A stretch of 64,000 bases of DNA from Phytopseudomonas straminea (GTDB lineage: Bacteria; Pseudomonadota; Gammaproteobacteria; Pseudomonadales; Pseudomonadaceae). The notes under the pieces are model-generated. The model saw only the letters and a list, made by a program, of their open reading frames with translations, was not told the DNA's origin and ran no database searches. How positions within the stretch are numbered: the stretch's first letter is position 1; every line of letters begins with the position of its first letter. Positions 57,269 through 64,000 of the stretch are shown one piece after another. The position numbers and the translations under genes are program-made. The stretch covers positions 1 through 64,000 of the forward strand of contig NZ_FOMO01000015.1 in assembly GCF_900112645.1 (NCBI RefSeq). Reading direction: 5' to 3'.

Positions 57269-57604
57269 TACCACGCCCTGCGTGGATATCCAGCCTATGG
57301 CGCTCTGCGCCACGATTGCTGGCATAAAGAACGGTGTATGGACGCAGAGCGTCCCGCAGGAGATGCGGCTAGAGGTTGCTATGTGGCGAGAGCGTTCGTT
57401 CACATAACTCGTAGGAGGGGCTTTAGCCCCGAGCTCTTTGCACCTCATAAAGCTCGGAGCTAAAGCTCCTCCTACAAGAGCGGCGGCGCCCGATGTCCGC
57501 TCCTGCCTTTTACAGCCCTCGGTTTGCAATGCCGGAACCTGCATCGGAAGATCGGCATCCGGCTGTGGCACCCGTCTCACCACCAACTCTTGAAAGGCCA
57601 CCGA
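57269..57604. other. Repeat-filled gap between modA and modB
   Basis: The gap holds three CTCTGCGT-family hairpins (57271-57285, 57298-57312, 57340-57354) and the GTAGGAGGGGCTTTAGCC hairpin (57411-57475), then about 110 bp that include the modB ribosome-site region. No gene is seen. Such hairpins could protect the modA transcript so that ModA exceeds ModBC. Confidence 0.75.
57411..57475. repeat. Long hairpin, second copy of the 18519-18584 element
   Basis: GTAGGAGGGGCTTTAGCCCC starts at 57411; the right arm, ending CTCCTAC at 57475, has two mismatches. The loop start (GAGCTCTTTGCACC) and downstream GATGTCCGCTCCTGCCTT are shared with the 18.5-kb copy. Confidence 0.88.
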
Positions 57605-58288
57605 ATGCCTCTGGGCCCCAATGACTTTGCCGCCATTCTCCTCACCCTGGAACTGGCCACCCTGACTACGGTGCTGTTGCTGCTGGTCGGCACGCCCATC
57701 GCCTGGTGGCTGGCGCGCACCGACTCCTGGCTGAAGCGGCCGATCGGCGCCATCGTCGCCCTGCCGCTGGTGCTACCACCGACGGTGATCGGCTTCTACC
57801 TGCTGATCAGCATGGGCCCCAACGGTTTCTTCGGCCAACTGACCCAGGCGCTCGGCCTGGGCACCCTGACCTTCACCTTCGCCGGGCTTTTGATCGGCTC
57901 GGTGTTCTATTCCCTGCCGTTCGTGGTGCAGCCGCTGCAGAACGCCTTCGAGGCCATGGGCCGTGCCCCGCTCGAGGCTGCCGCCACGCTGCGCGCCGGG
58001 CCCTGGGATACCTTCTTCAGCGTGGTACTGCCGCTGGCCAGACCGGGCTTCCTCACCGCGGCGATTCTCGGCTTCGCCCACACCGTCGGCGAGTTCGGCG
58101 TGGTACTGATGATCGGCGGCAACATCCCCGGCAAGACCCAGGTGGCTTCGGTACAGATCTACAACCATGTGGAAACCATGGAGTACGCCCAGGCCCACTG
58201 GCTGGCCGGCGGGATGGTAGCGTTCTCGTTCCTGGTGCTGCTGGCGCTCTACTCCAGCAACCGCCGCGCGCAGAAGGCCTGGACATGA
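57605..58288 (+). CDS. modB: Molybdate ABC transporter permease ModB
   Basis: The 227-residue permease from 57605 ([19 protein letters not shown]) has five to six membrane segments and the EAA-type loop ([35 protein letters not shown]). It ends with a 4-bp overlap into modC. The longer upstream frame runs through repeat sequence and is not used. Confidence 0.94.
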   Translation: MPLGPNDFAAILLTLELATLTTVLLLLVGTPIAWWLARTDSWLKRPIGAIVALPLVLPPTVIGFYLLISMGPNGFFGQLTQALGLGTLTFTFAGLLIGSVFYSLPFVVQPLQNAFEAMGRAPLEAAATLRAGPWDTFFSVVLPLARPGFLTAAILGFAHTVGEFGVVLMIGGNIPGKTQVASVQIYNHVETMEYAQAHWLAGGMVAFSFLVLLALYSSNRRAQKAWT

Positions 58289-59379
58289 GCGACCTGCAGA
58301 TCCACGCCCGCTTCGCCCTCAGCCATCCTGGCTTCACCCTGGACGTCGACCTGCAACTGCCCGGCCGCGGCGTCAGCGCGCTGTTCGGGCACTCCGGCTC
58401 GGGCAAGACCACGGTACTGCGCTGCGTTGCCGGGCTGGAGCGATCTGGCAGCGGTTACCTGAAGGTCAACGGCGAAACCTGGCAGGACAGCGCCAATGGC
58501 ATCTGGCTGCCGGCCCACCAGCGCCCGGTTGGCTACGTGTTCCAGGACGCCAACCTGTTTCCCCACCTGTCGGTGCGGCGCAACCTGGAGTTCGGTTTCA
58601 GGCGCATCGCCAAGACCGCGCGCCGCGTGCCCTTCGAGCAAGCGGTCGAACTACTCGGCATCAGCCACTTGCTCGAACGCCTGCCCGCTCGCCTCTCCGG
58701 CGGCGAGCGCCAGCGAGTCGGCATGGCTCGCGCCCTGCTCACCAGCCCGAGCCTGCTGCTGATGGACGAGCCCCTGGCAGCGCTGGATCTCAAGCGCAAG
58801 GGCGAGGTGCTGCCCTATCTGGAGCGTCTGCACGACGAGCTCGACATTCCGATTCTCTACGTCAGCCACGCGCCGGATGAGGTAGCACGCCTCGCCGATC
58901 ATCTGGTAGTGCTCGACGAAGGCAGCGCCACGGCCAGCGGGCCGCTCAAGGAAACCCTGATCCGCAATGACCTGCCATTCATCTTCGAGGACGAGGCCGA
59001 AGCGGTGATCGACGGGCTGGTCGCCCACCATGATGGCCACTATGGGCTGCTCGGCATCGACCTGGCCGGCACCACGGCAAGCCTGCAGCTGGCGCACGCG
59101 CCGCTGCCAGCGGGGCGATCGGTGCGCATCAAGATCAAGGCCCGCGACGTCAGCCTGAGCCTCGAGCAGGCACGCGACAGCAGCGTACTGAATCTGCTCC
59201 CGGTGACGGTGCAGCGCTGGTTCGATCTGCCCAACCCGGCGCACCGTCTGGTGGAACTGCAGTTGGGCGAACAGCGCATCATCGCGCGCATCACCCGCTA
59301 CTCGTTCGATCAGCTGAGCATTCAGGCCGGGCAGGCGTTGTGGGCACAGGTGAAATCGGTGTCGTTGCTGGCGTCGTAG
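58285..59379 (+). CDS. modC: Molybdate ABC transporter ATPase ModC
   Basis: The 364-residue ATPase has Walker [10 protein letters not shown] (35-43), signature [16 protein letters not shown], Walker [14 protein letters not shown], and a C-terminal Mop/TOBE domain (about 290-360, [15 protein letters not shown]). It overlaps modB by 4 bp. It drives molybdate import. Confidence 0.95.
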   Translation: MSDLQIHARFALSHPGFTLDVDLQLPGRGVSALFGHSGSGKTTVLRCVAGLERSGSGYLKVNGETWQDSANGIWLPAHQRPVGYVFQDANLFPHLSVRRNLEFGFRRIAKTARRVPFEQAVELLGISHLLERLPARLSGGERQRVGMARALLTSPSLLLMDEPLAALDLKRKGEVLPYLERLHDELDIPILYVSHAPDEVARLADHLVVLDEGSATASGPLKETLIRNDLPFIFEDEAEAVIDGLVAHHDGHYGLLGIDLAGTTASLQLAHAPLPAGRSVRIKIKARDVSLSLEQARDSSVLNLLPVTVQRWFDLPNPAHRLVELQLGEQRIIARITRYSFDQLSIQAGQALWAQVKSVSLLAS

Positions 59380-59448
59380 CCGCGTAAAGGTGAAAAGCTG
59401 CAGAACGCGCCTTAGCCGCTCCCGCAGAATCACCACACGCCACTAATT

Positions 59449-59615
59449 CGTAGGGTGGGTGGAGCGGCGCCAAACCATGTACTGGGATAACCGCGATCTC
59501 GGCGCGCCGCGTAACCCACCAGGCGAAAGCACGCGTTGCACCGATGGTGGGTTACGGCGCACCCAAAACCGGAAATGGCCTGCTAAACGCAACAAGCGCC
59601 TTCACCCACCCTACG
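59449..59615. repeat. Nested repeat, CGTAGGGTGGGTG family
   Basis: Outer arms CGTAGGGTGGGTG (59449-59461) and CACCCACCCTACG (59603-59615) are perfect inverted copies; inner arms GTAACCCACCA (about 59512) and TGGTGGGTTACG (about 59546) form a second stem. The right outer arm supplies the stop codon of the regulator at 59611. Confidence 0.8.
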
Positions 59616-60558
59616 CCCCACAAACTGCAATTCGCTGCTCGGCACGTCGTAGCAACTCACGCAACGAGGCCAACTGCTGGGCATCGCCTTCATCGGCCAG
59701 TTGCTGGAGGGCATGCTCGATCCGCGTGAGCGGCGGCGCGACCGGCAGGTTGAGGTGCCGCGCCTCGATCTGCTCGGCCCCGCACACCAGCAGGGCAAAA
59801 TGCACCACGTTCTCCAGCTCCCGCGTGTTACCCGGCCAGTCATGCCGTTCCAGCACCTTCTGGGCGGCCAGGCTGATAGTCGGCAACGGCAGGCGCAAGC
59901 GCTGGGTGTAAATGCCCAGGAAATACTCGGCCAGGGGCAGCACATCGCCGACCCGCTCACGCAGTGGCGGTAATTGCAGATGGCCGTCACTGAGGTAATG
60001 GGCCAGGCGCTCGTCGAACTTGCCGGACTCGACCGCCCGCCACAGGTCGATGCTGGTCGCCGCGACCAGCCGCACATCCACAGGCGTCGGCGCCGATGCG
60101 CCGGCACGCCAGGCCTCGCCAGTTTCCAGCACGCCCAGCAGCTGCCCCTGCAACGCCAGGGGCAGGTCGGCGATCTCGTCCAAATACAGGGTGCCGCCGT
60201 TGGCCGAGCCCAGCCAGCCGGCGCGACTGCTCGGTGCACCCTGATGGGCGCCAGCGGTGTAGCCGAATAACTCGGCCTCGCCATGGTTAGGGCTCAGGCT
60301 GCTGCAACTCAGCGCCACGAACAGGCCCGGACGCTCGCTGGAGCGATGAATGTGGCGGGCCAACAGCTCCTTGCCGGTGCCGGTTTCACCCTCGATCAGA
60401 ATGGGTACCGGCAAGCCGGCGAGGCGCTCGACCTCCTCACGCAATTGCCGGGTACGTGGATCGACGAATACCAGCGCCTTGGCACGAATGCTCAGCGGGC
60501 TCTTGTCGGCGTCGGGAAAAATCAGCAGCGACGGGTCGGCTGCCGTAGACAGGCTCAT
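59611..60558 (-). CDS. Sigma-54-dependent-type activator with altered GAFTGA loop and short C-terminus
   Basis: The 315-residue AAA+ protein has Walker A GETGTGKE (57-64), Walker B GGTLYLDEI (121-129) and the NTRELENVV region, so it is a bacterial enhancer-binding protein without an N-terminal receiver domain. The loop that contacts sigma-54, normally GAFTGA, reads GAHQGA (103-108). The C-terminal Fis-type HTH is not recognisable; the protein stops inside a repeat arm. It is near sulfate genes, where SfnR-type activators occur. Whether it still activates transcription is uncertain. Confidence 0.8.
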   Translation of the reverse strand: MSLSTAADPSLLIFPDADKSPLSIRAKALVFVDPRTRQLREEVERLAGLPVPILIEGETGTGKELLARHIHRSSERPGLFVALSCSSLSPNHGEAELFGYTAGAHQGAPSSRAGWLGSANGGTLYLDEIADLPLALQGQLLGVLETGEAWRAGASAPTPVDVRLVAATSIDLWRAVESGKFDERLAHYLSDGHLQLPPLRERVGDVLPLAEYFLGIYTQRLRLPLPTISLAAQKVLERHDWPGNTRELENVVHFALLVCGAEQIEARHLNLPVAPPLTRIEHALQQLADEGDAQQLASLRELLRRAEQRIAVCGA

Positions 60559-60610
60559 AGATGACTCTCCATGACGGTCAGGCCGCGAAAGGCCAGGCAG
60601 CGGCTACCGA

Positions 60611-61192
60611 TCAGGCACGCAGGCGCAGTTGCTGTTCGATGCGGCTCTGCAGGCGGAACAGGTAAGCGAACCCCTGATCCCAACGCTGGTGACCGGATTT
60701 CACGTTGATGTGCCCGGCGCCACTGAGAATGGCGACTTCGCTTCCCCAATCCCGGGCCAGCTCGATGGCACGGGCCGCGCTGGCGGCCGAATCGTTGTCG
60801 GAGCCCACCAACTGGCTTGGAAAGGGCAGTGTCTGGCGCGCGATCGGCGCGAAATTGCGCAACGCCTCCGGGCAGTTGGCGCGTTCCACGTCGGCCGGCG
60901 CCACCAGCAGCGCGCCGCGCACGCGGCGTATGGCGGCCGTTGCCGCCTGAGCAGCCCAGCTGGCGACGGTGACGCAGCCCAGGCTGTGGGCAATCAGGAT
61001 TGCCGGACGCGGATCAGCGGCGATCTGCCGCTCCAGCGCAGCGACCCACTCCTCTCGGCGTGGCGCCAGCCAGTCCAGCTGCTCGACCCGCGCACTATTG
61101 GGCAGGCTGCGTTGCCAGTGGCTCTGCCAATGGTCATCACCCGAGCCCTGCCAGCCAGGGACGATCAGGTAGCGAACCGCTTCACTGCGCAT
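60611..61192 (-). CDS. RBBP9/YdeN-family serine hydrolase
   Basis: The 193-residue alpha/beta-hydrolase has the nucleophile elbow as AHSLGC (ILIAHSLGCVTVASWAA), N-terminal YLIVPGWQGSGDDHWQSHW and a C-terminal GAGHINVKSG histidine, the usual catalytic set of this family. Substrate unknown. It lies 52 bp upstream of the regulator on the same strand and is divergent from oscA, so it may share the sulfur-related promoter region. Confidence 0.88.
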   Translation of the reverse strand: MRSEAVRYLIVPGWQGSGDDHWQSHWQRSLPNSARVEQLDWLAPRREEWVAALERQIAADPRPAILIAHSLGCVTVASWAAQAATAAIRRVRGALLVAPADVERANCPEALRNFAPIARQTLPFPSQLVGSDNDSAASAARAIELARDWGSEVAILSGAGHINVKSGHQRWDQGFAYLFRLQSRIEQQLRLRA

Positions 61193-61445
61193 AGGGCGCC
61201 CTCCGTATCTACATGGCCTGCAGTGTACGAGGGCAAAATATGATCTAAAAAGAATAAGAACTTATTTGCTTATTCCCTAAGCCTGTTTGGCTCGGCAGTA
61301 GAAAGCAGAACACCATATATTTCCTAAAGATATATAAATGTTCTTAAACAGTATTTTTAAGAATATTTCAGGCTGCTTAGTATCCGCTCCACGCCCCGCC
61401 ACCGACAGCCGTCGCACCACGATTCGAGGGCAAGGAGCCACAACC
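61193..61445 (+). promoter_or_regulatory. AT-rich divergent promoter region before oscA
   Basis: This 253-bp region is strongly AT-rich. It contains AATAAG-AA-CTTATT (61253-61266), ATATAT...ATATAT flanking (61315-61335) and TTCTTAAA-n7-TTTAAGAA (61341-61363). Repeated TTATT words suit a LysR-type sulfur regulator such as CysB. Operator assignments are inference. Confidence 0.5.
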
Positions 61446-61628
61446 ATGACCGCCACGCTTCGCAATCTGGAAGGCCAGGATGACGCCACCATCCTGCGCG
61501 AAATCCAAAGCGCCCTGACCGGCCTCAAGTTCGGCTCGGTGGAAATCACCGTGCACAACGGCCAAGTAGTACAGATCGAGCGCAAGGAAAAATTCCGCCT
61601 CCAGCAGCCCGGCAGCAAGAACGCCTGA
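61446..61628 (+). CDS. oscA: Small YezD/DUF2292-family protein OscA
   Basis: The start at 61446 (MTATLRNLEGQDDATILREI) gives 60 residues, the family size; a longer upstream frame lies in the promoter. LKFGSVEITVHNGQVVQIER is the DUF2292 core. In Pseudomonas corrugata oscA lies before sbp and is needed for organosulfur use and chromate tolerance; the same order is seen here. Biochemical role unknown. Confidence 0.88.
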   Translation: MTATLRNLEGQDDATILREIQSALTGLKFGSVEITVHNGQVVQIERKEKFRLQQPGSKNA

Positions 61629-61770
61629 GCGCCTTTCGCCAACCCGACCACGGGCAGCCACGCATGAACCGCTACCAGTACTGCCGATGTAACCCGCGAA
61701 TGCCGGCCTAGAGAGCAGACATCGCACCGCCAGACACACAACACCGAATTCAGTATTTAGGAGCATCACC

Positions 61771-62772
61771 ATGTCCATCCGCCGTTTCGCACTCGCTGCA
61801 CTCGCCAGCGCCCTGGTTGCCGGCCCGGTCGCCGCCCAGACCCTGCTCAACGTGTCCTATGATCCGACTCGTGAGCTGTACGTGGAATACAACAAGGCCT
61901 TCAACAAGCACTGGCAGGAGCAGGGCAACGAACCGCTGACCATCCAGCAGTCCCACGGCGGCTCCGGCAAACAGGCACGGGCGGTGATCGACGGCCTGCA
62001 GGCCGATGTGGTGACCCTGGCGCTGTCCGGTGACATCGACGCGCTGAACCTCAACCAGCCGCTGATCGACAAGGACTGGCAGAAGCGCCTGGCCGACAAC
62101 AGCACGCCGTACACCTCGACCATCGTGTTCCTGGTGCGCAAGGGCAACCCGAAAGGCATCAAGGACTGGGACGACCTGGTCAAGGATGGCGTGGAAGTCA
62201 TCACCCCGAACCCGAAAACCTCCGGCGGTGCACGCTGGAACTTCCTGGCCGCCTGGGCGTACGCCAAGAAGAAGTACGGGAGCGATGAAAAAGCCCTGGA
62301 ATACGTGACCGAGCTGTACCGTCACGCCCCGGTACTCGACACTGGCGCCCGTGGCGCGACCATCAGCTTCGTGCAGCGTGGCCTGGGCGACGTACTGCTG
62401 GCCTGGGAAAACGAGGCCTACCTGTCGCTCGCCGAAGAGGGCGGCGACCAGCTGGAAATCGTCACCCCGTCACTGTCGATCCTCGCCGAGCCACCGGTGG
62501 CGGTGGTCGACAAAAACGTCGACCGCAAGGGCACCCGCAAGGCCGCCGAAGCCTACCTGCAGTACCTGTACAGCGAAGAAGGCCAGCGCATCGCCGCGAA
62601 GAACTTCTACCGCCCACGTGATGCCAAGGTGGCGGCCGAGTTCAAGGGCCAGTTCAAAGACCTGGAGCTGGTCACCATCGACAAGGACTTTGGCGGCTGG
62701 AGCTCAGCGCAGCCCAAGTACTTCGACGATGGCGGCGTGTTCGATGAAATTTTCAAGAAGATCAACCAGTAA
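61771..62772 (+). CDS. sbp: Sulfate-binding periplasmic protein Sbp
   Basis: The 333-residue protein has a signal ending GPVAAQ and the sulfate-binding signatures [18 protein letters not shown] and [20 protein letters not shown]. It binds sulfate or thiosulfate for the CysT-CysW permease. A TTTAGGAGCATC ribosome site precedes the ATG. A strong hairpin follows at 62790-62820. Confidence 0.95.
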   Translation: MSIRRFALAALASALVAGPVAAQTLLNVSYDPTRELYVEYNKAFNKHWQEQGNEPLTIQQSHGGSGKQARAVIDGLQADVVTLALSGDIDALNLNQPLIDKDWQKRLADNSTPYTSTIVFLVRKGNPKGIKDWDDLVKDGVEVITPNPKTSGGARWNFLAAWAYAKKKYGSDEKALEYVTELYRHAPVLDTGARGATISFVQRGLGDVLLAWENEAYLSLAEEGGDQLEIVTPSLSILAEPPVAVVDKNVDRKGTRKAAEAYLQYLYSEEGQRIAAKNFYRPRDAKVAAEFKGQFKDLELVTIDKDFGGWSSAQPKYFDDGGVFDEIFKKINQ

Positions 62773-62789
62773 GTTCAGCTGATCGATCT

Positions 62790-62820
62790 GGCCCGCCATT
62801 GACCAACGCAATGGCGGGCC
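62790..62820 (+). terminator. Intercistronic hairpin between sbp and cysT
   Basis: A 12-bp perfect stem (62790-62801 with 62809-62820, loop of 7) without a T run lies 17 bp after sbp. It likely protects the sbp transcript or partly terminates, raising Sbp relative to the permease. Confidence 0.7.
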
Positions 62821-62850
62821 TTGCTGTGGACCTGATCAAAAGGACTCTCC

Positions 62851-63663
62851 ATGTCTCGTCGAACCTCCTCGGTCATACCCGGCTTCGGGCTGACTCTGGG
62901 CTACACGCTTACCTACCTGGCGCTGATCGTGCTGATCCCGCTGGGCGCCATGTTCGTGTTTTCCATGCAGCTGTCCGCCGAACAGTGGTGGAGCCTGTTG
63001 GGTAACCGCCAGCTGCAGTTCTCCCTGAAGCTGTCGTTCGGCACCGCCCTGGCGGCTGCGCTGCTCAACGGCATTCTCGGCACCATCATCGCCTGGGTGT
63101 TGGTGCGCTACACCTTTCCGGGCCGCCGCCTGATCGACGCCATGGTCGACATGCCGTTCGCCCTGCCCACCGCCGTGGCCGGCATCGCGCTGACCGCGCT
63201 ATACGCGCCCAACGGCCTGATCGGCTCGCTGTTCCCGTTCAAGATCGCCTATACGCCGCTGGGCATCACCCTGGCCCTGGTGTTCGTCACCCTGCCCTTC
63301 GTGGTGCGCACCCTGCAGCCGGTGCTGGCCGACATCCCCAAGGAAGTCGAGGAAGCCGCTACCTGCCTGGGCGCCAAACCGTTCCAGGTGTTCCGCCATG
63401 TGCTGCTACCCAGCCTGTTGCCCGCCTGGCTGACGGGCTTCGCCCTGGCCTTCGCCCGCGGCGTGGGCGAGTACGGCTCGGTGGTCTTCATCGCCGGCAA
63501 CATTCCGCTGAAAACCGAGATCCTGCCGCTGCTGATCGTCTCCAAGCTGGACCAGTACGACTACCCGGGCGCCACCGCCATCGGCGTGATCATGCTGGTG
63601 GTCTCGTTCATCCTGCTGCTGCTGATCAACATCCTGCAGCGCCGCATCCAGCCGCAACTCTGA
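62851..63663 (+). CDS. cysT: Sulfate ABC transporter permease CysT
   Basis: The 270-residue permease has six membrane segments and the EAA loop ([27 protein letters not shown]). It pairs with CysW for sulfate/thiosulfate import. An AAAAGGACTC ribosome site precedes the ATG. Confidence 0.95.
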   Translation: MSRRTSSVIPGFGLTLGYTLTYLALIVLIPLGAMFVFSMQLSAEQWWSLLGNRQLQFSLKLSFGTALAAALLNGILGTIIAWVLVRYTFPGRRLIDAMVDMPFALPTAVAGIALTALYAPNGLIGSLFPFKIAYTPLGITLALVFVTLPFVVRTLQPVLADIPKEVEEAATCLGAKPFQVFRHVLLPSLLPAWLTGFALAFARGVGEYGSVVFIAGNIPLKTEILPLLIVSKLDQYDYPGATAIGVIMLVVSFILLLLINILQRRIQPQL

Positions 63664-63673
63664 GGAGCCCGTC

Positions 63674-64000
63674 ATGAGCCTTGCAACCCTTGGCAAGAAT
63701 GCGGCGCGCCCGGCGAGCCGCTCCCCCGGCGCCATCGCCCTGATCGCCGTGGCTTGGGCGGTGTTCGCAGTGATCCTGCTGCTGCCGCTATACATCGTAC
63801 TGAGCCAGGGCCTGAGCCGCGGCCTGGCATTCTTCTGGGAGGCGATCAGCGAGCCGGACGCCATTTCCGCACTCAAGCTGACCCTGCTGGCCACCGCTAT
63901 CTCGGTGCCGCTGAACCTGGTGTTCGGTGTGGCCGCTGCCTGGGCGGTGACCAAGTTCGAATTCCGCGGCAAGAGCATCCTGATCACCCTGATCGACATG
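63674..64000 (+). CDS. cysW: Sulfate ABC transporter permease CysW (N-terminal part)
   Basis: The ATG at 63674 (MSLATLGKNAARPASRSPG) opens a frame running off the window end after 109 codons. The first membrane helix (IALIAVAWAVFAVILLLPLYIVL) and KLTLLATAISVPLNLVFGVAAAWAV match CysW. It follows cysT by 10 bp with a TGAGGAG ribosome site. Confidence 0.92.
   Translation, partial: MSLATLGKNAARPASRSPGAIALIAVAWAVFAVILLLPLYIVLSQGLSRGLAFFWEAISEPDAISALKLTLLATAISVPLNLVFGVAAAWAVTKFEFRGKSILITLIDM

Overview
The window is a high-GC Pseudomonas-type chromosome segment, probably from the P. mendocina/oleovorans side of the genus. Gene order supports this: ubiE-ubiJ-ubiB-hisI-hisE-tatABC-rsmE follows the P. 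aeruginosa PA5063-PA5071 order, and the choline/betaine/carnitine/sarcosine genes match the PA5376-PA5421 neighbourhood. Genus and locus matches are from memory of these families, not from a search.

Layout. (1) 0-12 kb, minus strand, accessory: an intact IS5-family element (1-916) sits in a decayed toxin-like ORF. Next come a REP-associated tyrosine transposase in 22-bp inverted repeats, a probable immunity gene, a 2310-residue two-partner-secretion/CdiA-type exoprotein with a C-terminal PD-(D/E)XK nuclease signature, and its outer-membrane transporter. (2) 12-20 kb, core: ubiquinone synthesis, histidine synthesis, Tat export, 16S rRNA methylation and an acyltransferase. (3) 20-30 kb, minus strand: sarcosine demethylation and one-carbon disposal (glyA, soxBDAG, purU, fdhA). 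(4) 30-36 kb: TraX-like protein, small secreted protein, threonine aldolase, a 1.2-kb gene-free region with DnaA-box-like repeats, and divergent gbcB/gbcA (glycine betaine monooxygenase). (5) 36-41 kb: carnitine catabolism (cdhB-cdhA-cdhC-caiX) with regulator cdhR. (6) 41-49.5 kb: dimethylglycine operon (M19-like protein, DUF5943-like protein, dgcA, dgcB, ETF alpha and beta, small protein). (7) 49.5-56.4 kb: gbdR, a long gene-free region, the Cbc transporter (cbcVWX) and a further betaine-type binding protein. (8) 56.4-64 kb: modABC behind a ModE-like palindrome, a shortened sigma-54 activator, a serine hydrolase, then oscA-sbp-cysT-cysW (sulfate uptake), cut by the window end.

Together, regions 3-7 give an almost complete route. 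Quaternary amines are imported (Cbc with CbcX, CaiX and perhaps BetX). Carnitine goes to betainyl-CoA and glycine betaine (Cdh), then dimethylglycine (GbcAB), sarcosine (DgcAB plus ETF), and glycine plus formaldehyde or methylene-THF (SoxBDAG). Serine is formed by GlyA; PurU and FdhA handle the C1 units.

The less ordinary features are: a 28-bp composite repeat built around DnaA-box sequences in two gene-free regions; a layered toxin/mobile-element scar beside the CDI locus; loss of expected metal or cluster ligands in two proteins of the dimethylglycine operon; a sigma-54 activator with an altered GAFTGA loop whose stop codon lies inside a repeat; and several families of intergenic hairpins.
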